The notes: generated from the sequence alone by a model not told the origin. Shown: positions 52,601 through 55,350, numbered from the stretch's first letter. The stretch is 64,000 nt of DNA from Cladopsammia gracilis (GCA_022457155.1 JAJGOT010000194.1:1299501-1363500); one strand, 5' to 3'. Numbers and translations: made by a program.

Positions 52601-55278
52601 GCTATACAATGGGTGAATTCCAGGGGGAACCCCATAACAGTCGGCAACGAGATGACAGCACGCGGGTTGGAACATAAGGTTACATGGGTGGAGCGTGGCG
52701 AGATAAGTGGAGACGTCCAAGGGTTAGTTTTTCGAGATCCTAATCATGTTAGAGCTGGCGGATTAAACGCTCACTTCCCGTTTTGGGGAAAATTTCGAAA
52801 CAGTGCCCTGCGGCGACTGATGCTGATGTTTGGGTTGGATCAGGTATAAAGTTTTCCATTTTCCCCATATGTTCATTATCTTGAACATTGGGATGGCCCA
52901 ATACCGTAGCGTGATGAACGTCATATTCAAGTTTCAGTGGCCACGGATGCAACCTATTCGCTATTCATAACACTCGTAATGATATGCGAAAATGAGACAC
53001 GTGAAAATAACACATTCCTAGCAACTCAGTGCATGCACGCATGTGCACAAGGGTGTTGTAAGACTATAAATACTGAGTTCAAGCAGAATAACACTCCTTT
53101 CGTGCTTAGTTTTCAGCCAGCGGAGCAGTGAAGGAAGGATCGGCCCACCCACCCACCCTGACCGAAAATTCGCGTGGGTCATAAAACACTGCTACCCTAA
53201 GCCAAGCTGTTCCAGCTTGGCTTAGACCGCTGAGCAATATTATCCCCATATCTTATCTCAACTGAGCATGAATAAGAGTGTTATGAAATAGATTACTATT
53301 CCTCCATTGTGTGGGGGTGAGACTGGGGGCTATATGTCCATATACATTCCTGAAACAGGAGACATCTGAAAGACACCCTTGGAATAACTACAATAATCAA
53401 AACAATTACTATAAAATAACACAAAATAAATGATCATACACCATGATGCACTATGCAGGAAGCAAAAAATTTCAGTGGTTAGCTTATTTACAGGCAGAGA
53501 AAAAGTTGACCTACACGAGCGGTCGATTCTGCTCCCTGCAAAAGGTCAACTTGAACAACTTCCATTGGAAATTAGAGAAGGAAGCACTCGTGGCTCTCAA
53601 CAAACTTCCTTCCAGCAGAGATAAAGCAATTGGTATTTATTTTAAGCACTATGTAATTGCTTTCGCCGCTTCCTGTACATATTAACATTCAACAAAACTG
53701 AAAGACCCGTTGAACACGGCACCGGCACCGTATGCAGTCAAGAAAGCCTCGAAGGGAGAGGACCCTGGAAACTACGTTGCAAGGGTTGCGCGCTGCCAAT
53801 GACGTAACTTATGACGTAATGCTCAAAGTCAAAGCGAAGAGATAAATGAAATGTTTTTGCTGCATGTGACGAAACGGATGACGCTTTCTACCAGACACTC
53901 ACACGAAGACGAAAGAAAATCTTCAGCGAAATATTATTTCGTTTCCCCTTGTCAACAAGCCAAGAATTTTATAACATCCTAATTGTTTTCAAAACAATAA
54001 GGATGTTATAAAATTCTTGACTTTTTAACCTTTGTTATACTGCCGGACGTGATCGAGCATTCGTATGATATAACAGGTTTATAGAATTACCTCGGTAACT
54101 CCACGAGATATTGAATCTCTGCTTCTTTGATGAAGTGCATCACTAAGATGAGACCGTGAGAACTACATAACCGAAGTTAATGTTTTGAAAATTTACGAAA
54201 ATATGCCCAATATGGAATCTTACCACGCCATAAAAGAGGGTCTATTATAGGGGGTCACACAGTCCGCAAACCGGCATAGTTTGTTCTTAGACCGCAAACC
54301 ACTTTGGTTTTTTCCACAAGACCGAAACCGCCGATAATTTTTGACCGTAAACCGCCAGATAAATACGAATGTACCCGCAAACCGACACTAAAAAATGGCT
54401 TAAACCGCCAGCCCGCCAGAGTATAATAGACCCTCATAAAAGCACGAACGCACGTCTTTCTACAAAACTGAGTTAAGAGTTTTAACTTAAAAGCACTTCA
54501 TTCACGTGATGGCCATAGCTATTGTTGGATTAAAGTTGTAGATGTAGAAACGTCCTTCTACAAAACTGAGTTAAGAGTTTTAACTTAAAAGCACTACATT
54601 CACGTGATGGCCATAGCCTTTGTGGATTAAAATTGCAGATGAAGAAACTCTCGTGAGAGAAGATCGAAAACAGGCAGAGCACAAAATCCTTACATATTCT
54701 TCTCTGAGAATATTACGAAAATACGACAATGAGACCATTCAAATCCGTGACAGCTCATCAGCAGTACTTTCTTTTGGTAAGTACTGTTAGTTTTTCAGTA
54801 GTTTATCAGTAATTTTTGTTCTTGAATTAACAGTGGAGTAAAACAATCAAGCCCATCATTGCGTGGATCAAGGAGTGAGAAATAGCACAGACATTGCCAA
54901 TTTAACTTGTGACAACTTGATGAATCGAAAAGAATTTGACAGCAATTTCAGTTTCAATTTTGAAAGTCACCCAGTTGCCGCAAAGCACAATCTTGCCAGG
55001 TTTCATAACTAAACATGACATCAGAGAGACGAAAAACACTGTCAGGAGCATTGGTCAGCTTTCTGACACGTTACAACTTGCAGCAACGTGTCATATTGTA
55101 TAAAAGGTATGACAGCATAAATGTGTAGCCTTGTGAGGATATGATTTAGGGGTTTGAGCGTAGAACAGTGGACAATTCGAGCGTAAATGAGTAAATCCCC
55201 AACACAAACTTACCTTTCAACGAGAGTCACGGTGTGAACAACAAGTGAGGCAATAAGGATCACGAATGTAGACTTCAT
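11008..55278 (-). CDS. Gene 1: thioester-protein / alpha-2-macroglobulin-CD109-like, 5' part
   Basis: Fifteen exons were read by eye from 55278 down to 11008. Fourteen of them join with matching phases and consensus GT/AG ends, apart from one unlocated exon between 33.34 and 23.50 kb. They encode a secreted protein: signal peptide, MG1-MG2 with the family motif MDKPIYKPGQT, MG3 with the QPVLGDWKI and YVLPKFEVTI stretches, MG4, MG5 with WYSPSNSYI, and MG6/bait-flanking region with PGSQVAVTAVDKSV. These proteins act outside cells as protease traps or complement-like opsonins. The thioester, CUB and receptor-binding exons are not in the window, so the subtype (A2M, CD109 or C3-like) cannot be decided. 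The locus spans more than 44 kb and its introns are packed with mobile DNA. A paralogue ends 5.3 kb upstream. Confidence 0.85.
11158..11615. other. Gene 1 intron, no other feature seen
   Basis: Intron sequence between exon 15 and the next repeat; includes a pyrimidine-rich CCTTCCCCACCCTCCCCTCC tract near 11281. Confidence 0.4.
11959..12246 (+). pseudogene. hAT-type transposase N-terminal remnant
   Basis: The frame contains MKRIDSFFANVPSE followed by a charged KKKQPEDKKEDDE stretch. The opening is reminiscent of the short 'K-R-x-L-x-S-F-F' leader of ZMYM/TTF-type hAT transposases. No zinc finger or DDE part follows. Only the start of such a gene would be retained, and the assignment is by resemblance alone. 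Confidence 0.35.
12641..12925. repeat. MITE with ~30-bp terminal inverted repeats
   Basis: ACTACAACCCTGGCCAATAC at the left and its complement at the right, continuing to TTGGGACA/TGTCCCAA. The interior has C-rich (near 12766) and G-rich (near 12845) tracts that flank AGCAATGTTGAT / ATCAACATTGC and would pair as a hairpin. Confidence 0.75.
12998..13095. repeat. Short tandem/palindromic GTGTACATGAAGT array
   Basis: Units of GTG(C/T)ACATGAAGT(AA) repeat five or more times, one in inverted orientation, so part of the array is self-complementary. Confidence 0.75.
13126..13464. mobile_element. pogo/Tigger-type MITE, TA target site
   Basis: Ends CAGTAGAACCCCGATATAAC and the complement of CAGTGGAACCCCGATATATT, each flanked by TA (13124-13125, 13465-13466). 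CAGT-G/A-GAACCCCGATAT ends are characteristic of pogo-like MITEs. It has no transposase. Confidence 0.85.
13620..13865 (-). CDS. Gene 1 exon 14 (MG5-MG6)
   Basis: Eighty-two codons, phase 0 at both ends, between a TTGATTCAAG acceptor and a GTATAC donor. Contains FNVTQKMVPSCHLLLFHVRD and VADNMPVDIEDTLENK, typical of this part of A2M-family proteins. Confidence 0.9.
14259..14457 (+). pseudogene. Ty3/Gypsy reverse transcriptase fragment
   Basis: Reads IVVVPKSDNSVRIYRDYKAT and YALxxxQDLYTALAGSKVFSKLDL-type RT motifs (the LDL corresponds to the first catalytic Asp motif region). It breaks off at LNV, where a tandem array begins. No upstream gag or protease was seen. Confidence 0.8.
14458..14683. 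repeat. Tandem array of ~95-bp hairpin units inside the Gypsy fragment
   Basis: About 2.4 units begin CGGCCTTTTCTACA. Each unit is an imperfect palindrome: CTACAAAACGAAGACCCT near its start and AGGGTCTTCGTTTTGTAG near its end. Confidence 0.85.
14757..14842 (+). repeat. tRNA-like B-box segment, probable SINE remnant
   Basis: GTGGGTTCGAATCCCAC is a T-arm with Pol III box B, followed by GAGGTC and a T-run. No convincing D-arm or acceptor partner, so a functional tRNA is not called. Confidence 0.45.
14975..15407 (+). pseudogene. Gypsy pol C-terminus plus 3' LTR
   Basis: A frame reading VVLRRSERIRKPVDQLNL, typical of the C-terminal tail of coral/echinoderm-type Gypsy polyproteins, ends with TGTTAA. 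Its stop overlaps the presumed LTR start at 15262. The LTR (about 146 bp, TGTTAATAATATAT to ATATATTACA) contains an AATAAA near 15329. A 5' LTR was not found. Confidence 0.6.
15497..15571 (-). CDS. Gene 1 exon 13 (MG5)
   Basis: Twenty-five codons, phase 0 at both ends, TATTCAACAG acceptor and GTAAGT donor. Reads GSTAKVMFDFTTSKETKSIT. Confidence 0.85.
16158..16262 (-). CDS. Gene 1 exon 12 (MG5 start)
   Basis: Thirty-five codons, phase 0 at both ends, ATTTTTAG acceptor and GTGAGA donor. Contains KKRWYSPSNSYIGMEK, the conserved YYSPSNSYIQ stretch of the family. Confidence 0.9.
16376..16603 (-). mobile_element. tRNA-Ser-derived SINE, copy 1
   Basis: On the minus strand the head reads as a tRNA: D-arm GTGGTCGAGTGGTTAGGGCG, anticodon loop with TGA (serine), box B GGTTCAAGTCC. 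A non-tRNA body follows with GCCTCCTGCCAGTTGGGATT. The same body follows the tRNA head at 38.4 kb, which marks this as a SINE rather than a tRNA gene. Confidence 0.85.
17290..17599 (+). pseudogene. Ty3/Gypsy-like pol C-terminal fragment
   Basis: Reads LNSRIRSHGLSWREMWTQRD and RLSNHPHSEHSKAP, resembling the region after integrase in Gypsy-type polyproteins as I recall them. No catalytic core is present. It sits in a gene 1 intron opposite in orientation to the gene. Confidence 0.5.
17676..17766. repeat. Short pogo-like MITE remnant
   Basis: CGACTCTCTATAAGCCGGAC on the left and AGACAGACACC / ACAGTCAACTCTCTCTAAG (complement) on the right form partial inverted ends of the CAGTCAACTCTCTCTAAG type. 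Confidence 0.5.
17787..17969 (-). CDS. Gene 1 exon 11 (MG4-MG5)
   Basis: Sixty-one codons, phase 0 at both ends, GCCTGTGTAG acceptor and GTAAGT donor. Opens with VKATMIDGSPLRGESVEIIA. Confidence 0.9.
18158..18385 (-). CDS. Gene 1 exon 10 (MG3-MG4)
   Basis: Seventy-six codons, phase 0 at both ends, TTTTTATAG acceptor and GTAAAA donor. Ends SSTPTVLKPGMAFTGQ, the family's 'xxKPGLPYxGQ' stretch at the start of MG4. Confidence 0.9.
18828..20135. repeat. Direct repeat pair (~0.5 kb units) with TAA microsatellite
   Basis: 18828-19345 and 19700-20135 share long stretches (GATTGGCTGATAATCTATGA, ATCTAATTGGCTGTTAAGAA, GGTAGGGGGATAA, AAGCTCCTAGAAGGTC) with scattered differences. Between them is a (TAA)n run at about 19608-19643 followed by TTTATATAGCGCAAAA. 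Non-coding; probably two copies of one repeat family. Confidence 0.8.
20136..21334. other. Gene 1 intron, nothing recognised
   Basis: Includes a GC-richer patch at about 20230-20460. No coding or repeat structure could be supported. Confidence 0.4.
21335..21419 (-). CDS. Gene 1 exon 9 (MG3)
   Basis: One base plus 28 codons, CCTATAG acceptor and GTAAGT donor. Reads YTYGQPVKGNVTVLFRHEY, the family's 'Y-T-Y-G-x-P-V-x-G' motif. Phase 1 start matches exon 8. Confidence 0.95.
22123..22210 (-). CDS. Gene 1 exon 8 (MG3)
   Basis: Eighty-eight bases, AACACAG acceptor and GTAAGT donor. With the last G of exon 7 it reads VLPKFEVTITPPSFVAL. Confidence 0.95.
22309..22507. repeat. MITE family C, copy 1
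   Basis: Ends GTGTTGTTCCAGAAAA and the complement of GTGCAGTTCCAGGAAA, each flanked by ATT. The same family with the same ATT flank is at 37218-37400. Confidence 0.7.
22567..22606 (-). CDS. Gene 1 exon 7 (MG2-MG3)
   Basis: Forty bases, GTCTTACAG acceptor and GTATGT donor. Reads GIKKIVIFKVDKY and ends in phase 1, as needed for exon 8. Confidence 0.9.
23424..23500 (-). CDS. Gene 1 exon 6 (MG2)
   Basis: Two bases plus 25 codons, TATAATAG acceptor and GTACAT donor. Reads IISLKFPLSSQPVLGDWKI, the family's 'GIxSLxFxLSxxPxLGxWKI' motif. Its phase needs a preceding exon ending in phase 1, which exon 5 does not supply. Confidence 0.95.
24316..24326 (+). repeat. Poly-G tract (11)
   Basis: Homopolymer directly after CTTTCGTCC. 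Confidence 0.9.
25230..26160 (-). pseudogene. Degraded L1-like LINE reverse transcriptase
   Basis: On minus, 26157-25900 reads RQTRDSITELCANNSTVTSD and LRECRDFYRNLYS, the pre-RT region of L1-like ORF2. After several stops and frameshifts, 25450-25390 reads INNGWLLSAFSLERGVRQGC, the conserved RT 'RGxRQGCPLSP' motif. It is an older and separate copy from the intact LINE at 27.6-31.3 kb. Confidence 0.8.
26167..26301 (+). repeat. 15-bp minisatellite
   Basis: About nine units of GTAAAACATGGATTT with small variants (GCAAAACATGGATTT, GTAGAACATGGATTT). Confidence 0.95.
26317..26622 (+). pseudogene. Tandemly duplicated protease-like module
   Basis: Two ~118-bp units (about 26373-26490 and 26491-26611) stay in one open frame. 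Each carries SIHQG-(Y/H)-ERF-(S/G)-DIS-(R/Q)-GRQCS, then LxIEQWI. The 'HQG...RF...GRQC' motif resembles the catalytic-Cys start of OTU/C76-like protease modules in animal mobile elements. In element A, a segment resembling the other end of such a domain was seen. The resemblance is recalled, not searched. No longer gene surrounds it. Confidence 0.45.
27405..31344 (-). mobile_element. L1-like LINE with intact ORF2 and poly-A tail
   Basis: The element reads on minus from an ORF2 start at 31344 to a poly-A tail (T14 on plus at 27405-27418). About 190 bases of 3' UTR separate the stop from the tail. It is inserted in gene 1 in the same orientation as the gene. Upstream, to about 31560, a short frame reading EGRIGELKRQKSKVEV may be the end of ORF1, so the copy is probably 5' truncated. 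No target duplication was established. Confidence 0.85.
27613..31344 (-). CDS. LINE ORF2p: endonuclease-reverse transcriptase, 1243 aa
   Basis: Uninterrupted frame. Residues ~5-230 are an apurinic-type endonuclease: ISLNVRGIRDEVKR, FLQETYS (catalytic Glu), VGGDWNCTLS (D-x-N), and a late DHKTIYLHL (SDH-like, here PDHK). Residues ~480-760 are the reverse transcriptase: FKDNKSPGVDGFTAEFYK, LVSLDFKKAFDTLEW, RGVRQGCPLSPYLFI, and FADDTNIF with the FADD catalytic box. Near residue 1130 a Cys motif CLYCGEEGSIEHTFIHCHF (C-x2-C-x7-H-x4-C) is present, typical of L1/Tx1-type ORF2. The length is ordinary for the family and all visible catalytic motifs are intact, so the copy looks recent. It would nick target DNA and prime reverse transcription of its own RNA. 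Confidence 0.95.
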   Translation of the reverse strand: MQKDTKCKIISLNVRGIRDEVKRRSIFAYLKDQKAKIYFLQETYSEVNDEKIWQSEWGGKIFFSHGTRHSKGVCILIDPLLDNTVEFSFNKKSGRIVLITIVLNDLKISFCNIYAPTNPSEQLEFIQELNNCLIDKTEVTSLIVGGDWNCTLSNKDKKGGLPWKPSQFRNMLLITMEIYDLIDIQRTRYPNSNTYTYVSKALNVKSRLDFFLITKHFTKYVRKVGICSSIAPDHKTIYLHLSLPQNTKRGPGYWKFNNMLLNDEEYTFKIRELVPRLRDKYAYLEDKRLVWELIKMEIRENTISFAKRKARTVSNREEEISKRLEDLDQIICSSNNLQNIDNVLNEYDALKTEIHSIYEHKGKAAIFRSKCQWVEEGERPTKYFFNLEKQNYNRKTITELRSEDSEIIHNEQDILNLIENFYKDLYSSKETISMMEFDQFTNDLELPKIANNEKETMDGLISFEECKKVLETFKDNKSPGVDGFTAEFYKHFFDLIGPDLVESFNQAYEFGELSVSQRRGVITLIPKQDSDLLDLQNWRPITLLNIDYKIVSKALAKRIEVVLPKLVNADQTGFIKGRYIGENIRLISDIMDYTKIDKLPGILVSLDFKKAFDTLEWSFVKRVLELYNFGEGVKRWIGIFYNNIETTVLNNGFATNWFKPSRGVRQGCPLSPYLFILGAEILANKLRQNTSVKGICLFGNEIKISQFADDTNIFCADIISVQNAFNTINEFGCISGLKLNIKKTKAMWLGSWSNNDFTPLQLTWIKDPVKILGIYFSYDARKNDHFNFDLKIQKLQTKLDIWKSRNLTLFGKVLIIKSLGLSQLVLYSASNINVPIERITSTGKTLFSFLWNNKRDKIKRDCLYQDYKMGGIRMPDVDLTIKALRLAWIPRLLNPAKHNWKSIPDFFFRKLGGLNFFLRCNYDVKYLDPKLPLFYRDMLSFFGDIKSQYKRIEEQKTIIFNNREILIGGRPFFIKEWFSKGIISIKDLLKDNGQFLSFREFNSKYNCTTNFLKFYQVVSAIPNYLLSKAREIDDLAKEIYIGEHSIFQLTNEYELNLKKARAKDFYWILNQQSHQSLPTGPQKWSINLGLEMDEWKIFFKSIKHICKEKKLKEFQFKLLHRIVITRKELYRFGIKQDSNCLYCGEEGSIEHTFIHCHFTQSFKRNVLNWFNFSNNSNVLPSIKESLFGILLSSSSNRDLIKKLNYTLLFMRFYVYSCKLHNKSITLSEFIHQIFVKYRLEKLS
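31345..32627. other. Region upstream of LINE, unassigned
   Basis: Contains a possible ORF1 tail close to the LINE and a minus-strand 94-codon frame at 32128-31844 with no recognised domain. Otherwise AT-rich. Confidence 0.3.
33060..33220 (-). pseudogene. Possible LINE C-terminal remnant
   Basis: On minus, FKNKWGPLKLCPLDK near 33145-33100 resembles the last residues of LINE ORF2 proteins in which a 'FxxKWxPF' stretch precedes the stop. Very short, so weak. Confidence 0.25.
33340..33360 (-). CDS. Gene 1 exon 5, 21-base microexon (tentative)
   Basis: Strong TTTCTTTTTGTAG acceptor and ACTGTAAGT donor enclose ISRVTVT, which fits the strand after LKPLEGK in the family. Phase 0 at both ends matches exon 4. 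The next expected exon (a DPxGNRxxQW-type stretch, length 1 mod 3) was not located. Confidence 0.55.
33852..34483. repeat. MITE with ~17-bp tandem array
   Basis: CAGTACAACCTCC near the left and GGTTCAACTGTA near the right look like CAGTTGAACC-type inverted ends. Between about 33930 and 34080 a 17-base unit of the form AAGCGACCACCTCTCCT repeats about ten times. Confidence 0.65.
34775..34934. repeat. Hairpin MITE with CTCGCTGCGCTCG apex
   Basis: Arms ACTTATTGACTG...GGCCGGACGGGAAAGTATTT and their complements on the right (AAATACTTTTCTGTCCGGCC, CAGTCAATAAGT). The centre at 34851-34863 is CTCGCTGCGCTCG. Confidence 0.75.
34989..35165. repeat. MITE family D, copy 1 (hairpin)
   Basis: AATAGGCCATTTCCGAGTTG at the left and the complement at the right (near 35165). 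Internal GAGGCTTGGTGCACAACCTT pairs with AAGGTTGTGCACCAAGCCTC. The second copy is at 62276-62414. Confidence 0.85.
35629..35681 (-). CDS. Gene 1 exon 4 (MG2)
   Basis: Two bases plus 17 codons, TTTATAG acceptor and GTAAAA donor. With the last G of exon 3 it reads VNIRIVGTDENLKPLEGK, the family's 'VRIVxxDxNLKP' stretch. Confidence 0.95.
35890..36200. repeat. Repeat with poly-G tract
   Basis: A G13 run (35911-35923) sits in a small hairpin (GCAGGTAGCAGCCCC / GGGGCTGCC). The stretch has repeated GGTACC...TTTAGGGTG words and ends in ATAGGAATCTCCCCCA. The G-rich/C-rich ends suggest a MITE, with boundaries uncertain. Confidence 0.45.
36573..36748. repeat. Two adjacent hairpins, one with CTCGGCTGCGCCTCG apex
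   Basis: AATTAGATACAACCAC / GTGGTTGTATCTAATT (36581-36615) is followed by a larger hairpin. In that one GTTTACTACATTCATG and GTGTTGTATCGG pair with CCGATACAACAC and CATGTAGTAAAC around the apex at 36687-36701. Confidence 0.8.
37218..37400. repeat. MITE family C, copy 2
   Basis: GTGCAGTTCCAGAAAATATC and the complement of GTGTAGTTCCAGAAAAAATC, each flanked by ATT. Inner CCCCACGGAAGG / CCTTCCATGGGG also pair. Confidence 0.75.
37602..37809 (-). CDS. Gene 1 exon 3 (MG1-MG2)
   Basis: Sixty-nine codons plus one base, CGTTCCAG acceptor and GTAATG donor. Ends IFIQMDKPIYKPGQT, the hallmark motif between MG1 and MG2. Phase 0 start matches exon 2, phase 1 end matches exon 4. Confidence 0.95.
37976..38164. 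repeat. MITE with TA flanks
   Basis: CACCACTTTCATAATGGCGG and its complement end the element, with TA on both outer sides (37974-37975, 38165-38166). TTAATTAGCC / GGCTAATTAA also pair inside. Confidence 0.75.
38419..38622 (+). mobile_element. tRNA-Ser-derived SINE, copy 2
   Basis: GGTTAGGGTGCCAGGCTTGA (D-arm to anticodon loop), box B GGTTCGAGTCC, then the same body as copy 1 (GCCTCCTGCCAGTTGGGATT). The 5' end of the tRNA head is short. Confidence 0.85.
38623..39789. other. Gene 1 intron, AT-rich
   Basis: Only a small hairpin was noticed: CAGGACTATTTGCTG / CAGTAAATAGTCCTG near 39600-39645. Confidence 0.45.
39790..39976 (-). CDS. Gene 1 exon 2 (MG1)
   Basis: One base plus 62 codons, CTCAACAG acceptor and GTACAC donor. 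Opens GYLITSSRIFRAGSTQRLSV, the conserved start of the mature protein in this family. Its first base completes the AG left by exon 1 (giving Ser), which supports the 15-kb intron. Confidence 0.95.
40054..40219. repeat. Hairpin MITE
   Basis: ACCTAATTCAATAAAGGTTG at the left and CAACCTTTACTGAATTAGGT at the right are near-perfect complements, continuing through CTTTGG / CCAAAG and CATTGGTAATT / AATTACCAGTG. Confidence 0.85.
40230..40683 (+). repeat. Repeat P, copy 1
   Basis: About 450 bp nearly identical to 53294-53732 (for example GACTGGGGGCTATATGTCCA, AAAAGTTGACCTACACGAGC, GGAAGCACTCGTGGCTCTC). Probably an internal or terminal part of a DIRS-like retroelement. Its order relative to repeat Q differs between the two loci. 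Confidence 0.85.
40697..40759 (+). repeat. Repeat Q, copy 1, left part
   Basis: Matches 52963-53020; it is interrupted by the hAT foldback element and resumes at 44162. Confidence 0.85.
40760..44161. mobile_element. hAT-type foldback element, 3.4 kb with ~1-kb inverted arms
   Basis: The terminal sequence is CAGGGCGCTAAAAAGAATGG, a hAT-style CAGGG end. The arms run from 40760 to about 41762 and from about 43177 to 44161 and match over nearly their full length as reverse complements. Target duplication is AATCCTAG (40752-40759) against ATTCCTAG (44162-44169); one base has mutated. The unfilled target (ATTCCTAG once) survives in the paralogous repeat at about 53014-53021. No transposase was recognised. 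The ~1.4-kb centre holds other repeats. Confidence 0.9.
42660..43025. repeat. Spacer repeat with 33-bp CAGGGTATCGATTTT units
   Basis: A poly-G tract (42689-42701) followed by CACTCCCTTATAAGGGCTT, then several units of GTCTTAAACAGGGTATCGAT, ending in a GGGCCGGGCC stretch. Non-coding repeat inside the foldback centre. Confidence 0.7.
44162..44290 (+). promoter_or_regulatory. Repeat Q, copy 1 right part, with TATA box
   Basis: GACTATAAATACTGAG near 44209-44224 lies about 110 bases before the ATG of a gag-like frame. The same block precedes other frames or repeats at 44522 and 52963, so it behaves like the promoter part of a retroelement terminal repeat. Confidence 0.6.
44335..44523 (+). pseudogene. 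DIRS-like gag N-terminal fragment 1
   Basis: Reads MAEALEVQFPQHLANPGNRV then a Pro/Ala/Gln-rich stretch. It shares the MAE..VQFPQ start with the frame at 45987. It follows the repeat Q promoter block. Broken by a stop after about 62 codons, at the next Q-like block. Assigned to a DIRS-like element from the neighbouring RT fragment, so inference. Confidence 0.4.
44522..44612 (+). repeat. Repeat Q, diverged copy 3
   Basis: ACTATAAAATACCGAAC...ACTCCCTTCTTGCTCAGTTT...CCAGCGGAACAGTG parallels ACTATAAATACTGAG...ACTCCTTTCGTGCTTAGTTT...CCAGCGGAGCAGTG. Confidence 0.65.
44640..44960. repeat. Left arm of an inverted repeat, with ACCTACAACC tandem units
   Basis: The segment from ACTAAAAGAAGGAATGACCT to TTCATGGAAACAAAC is inverted at 45775-45985. 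Within it a run of CTACAACCACCTA / CTAAAACCATCTA units spans about 44680-44810. Confidence 0.8.
45231..45566. mobile_element. 336-bp MITE with 3-bp CAG flanks
   Basis: Ends GGGTACTTACCATT and the complement of GGGTGCTTACCATT, each flanked by CAG (45228-45230, 45567-45569). A 3-bp duplication fits PIF/Harbinger-like elements. The body repeats the CCAACCGGAAT and ATGGTAAG words. Confidence 0.65.
45775..45985. repeat. Right arm of the inverted repeat
   Basis: Complement of 44640-44960 with loss of some tandem units: TTTCCATGAAATGGGACACC, CGCAACATTTCCGGTGAGC, TATTTCTGAAGATGGTTGTA. Confidence 0.8.
45987..46202 (+). pseudogene. DIRS-like gag N-terminal fragment 2
   Basis: MAEVQFPQAPARPPVAQ followed by tandem Ala-Pro-Gln repeats (GCTCCACCGGCGGCCCCACA units near 46121-46165). 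Shares its start with the frame at 44335. Ends at an in-frame stop; no zinc knuckle in this piece. Confidence 0.4.
46650..46940 (+). repeat. Three tandem ~98-bp units
   Basis: Units at 46650-46748, 46749-46849 and 46850-46940 begin ATCTGTAGAAT and share TGACTGCAGATAATGGTTAA and ATTGTGCACGGGTGAG. The third is the most diverged. Confidence 0.9.
47351..47359. repeat. Left 9-bp target duplication of element A copy 2
   Basis: ATTGTCGTT, repeated exactly at 50825-50833. Confidence 0.95.
47655..47963 (+). CDS. Unrecognised ORF of element A, copy 2
   Basis: Same 102-codon frame as 7818-8126 in copy 1, with the same internal ATG and GTAAGT donor near 47711-47716. Confidence 0.25.
   Translation: MPRELSTQNLYMNFQRIRKGKFVLFKSLFKKSRQGVHAKSFGELPCSNAKYQFLAVLADHDFEVQSLCHRVLNKNGNNYHFEIRLSSRGQSQNGGSFVFSAL
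48855..49292. mobile_element. Nested 438-bp TA-flanked MITE, copy 2
   Basis: Same MITE as 6488-6925, TA on both sides (48853-48854, 49293-49294). Confidence 0.8.
49369..49866 (-). pseudogene. Protease-like fragment of element A, copy 2
   Basis: Identical in translation to the frame at 5914-6411 from the internal ATG on; carries FALFESHPHGQHGGIVALA. The same limits on interpretation apply. Confidence 0.4.
50138..50731 (-). CDS. Element A two-exon CxxC ORF, copy 2
   Basis: Exons 50731-50489 and 50404-50138, with the same ATG, donor, acceptor and stop as the copy at 5049-5642. Translation of both exons is identical between the two copies. Confidence 0.45.
50825..50833. repeat. Right 9-bp target duplication of element A copy 2
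   Basis: ATTGTCGTT, identical to 47351-47359. Confidence 0.95.
51105..52200 (+). mobile_element. DIRS-like retrotransposon fragment (gag/RT pieces)
   Basis: A leader with CTGCTGACTTGTCGGGGCTC and a CTTGTCTCGTAG acceptor-like end precedes the RT-type frame at 51249. The frame breaks near 51840, and a different piece with a CCHC-type zinc knuckle (CGKQGHFKMDC near 52155-52190, first Cys one base out of frame) follows. Order and breaks indicate internal deletion or rearrangement. Confidence 0.65.
51249..51842 (+). pseudogene. DIRS-type reverse transcriptase N-terminal region
   Basis: Reads NDLIFRDPNQFHAGELHRN, then FSGSFKGGHYDSDRPPPMAF, CKPFGEFIKRTLVDRL and LPLTVEPTKPRLCHDA. This matches, from memory, the stretch leading into the RT palm of DIRS-like elements in marine invertebrates ('MPLTVEPTKPRLCHDERFLNLWI'). 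The frame leaves that path right after LCHDA, so the catalytic palm is lost. Its start is an arbitrary Met inside a longer original ORF. Confidence 0.7.
52385..52849 (+). pseudogene. Second, diverged DIRS-like fragment
   Basis: The leader AGAGTTTTGATGGCTTTGAA...CTCTGCTGAC parallels that at 51105. The frame 52613-52849 reads NSRGNPITVGNEMTARGLEH and LVFRDPNHVRAGGLNAHFPF, aligning with the first fragment's start. It ends before the RT part. Confidence 0.65.
52963..53132 (+). repeat. Repeat Q, copy 2, uninterrupted
   Basis: Holds the intact target ATTCCTAG (about 53014-53021) of the foldback element and the TATA-like GACTATAAATACTGAG near 53061. Followed by an inverted GAAAATTCGCGTGGGTCA, the complement of the leader seen after copy 1. 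Confidence 0.85.
53294..53732 (+). repeat. Repeat P, copy 2
   Basis: Nearly identical to 40230-40683. Here it follows repeat Q instead of preceding it. Confidence 0.85.
53925..54030. repeat. Short hairpin
   Basis: AAGAATTTTATAACATCCT and its complement flank ATTGTTTTCAAAACAAT; an almost uninterrupted stem of about 35 bp. Confidence 0.8.
54237..54434. mobile_element. 198-bp MITE with perfect 8-bp TSD (hAT-type)
   Basis: AGGGTCTATTATA at the left and its complement at the right, flanked by CATAAAAG (54229-54236, 54435-54442). The interior is built from repeated GACCGCAAACCGCC-like words. Confidence 0.9.
54445..54660 (+). repeat. Tandem pair of ~104-bp units
   Basis: CTACAAAACTGAGTTAAGAG and CATTCACGTGATGGCCATAG each occur twice at about 104-base spacing. 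Confidence 0.85.
54661..55213. other. 5' end of gene 1 intron 1, nothing further recognised
   Basis: AT-rich sequence between the tandem units and the exon 1 donor. Confidence 0.4.
55214..55278 (-). CDS. Gene 1 exon 1: start codon and signal peptide
   Basis: From ATG at 55278 it reads MKSTFVILIASLVVHTVTLV, a short basic start, a hydrophobic core and a likely cleavage region. It ends AG before a GTAAGT donor, in phase 2, and exon 2 supplies the missing base 15.2 kb away. This marks the protein as secreted. Confidence 0.9.
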
Positions 55279-55342
55279 CTTGAGCTCCCTGTATGCTCCT
55301 GACGAGCACACGTGATAGGATGTAAGGAGAAGCTGATTCGGA

Positions 55343-55350
55343 CTTTTATA
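55343..55350 (-). promoter_or_regulatory. TATA box of gene 1
   Basis: TATAAAAG on the minus strand, 65-72 bases before the ATG. This would place transcription start near 55315, giving a 5' UTR of about 40 bases. Confidence 0.75.
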
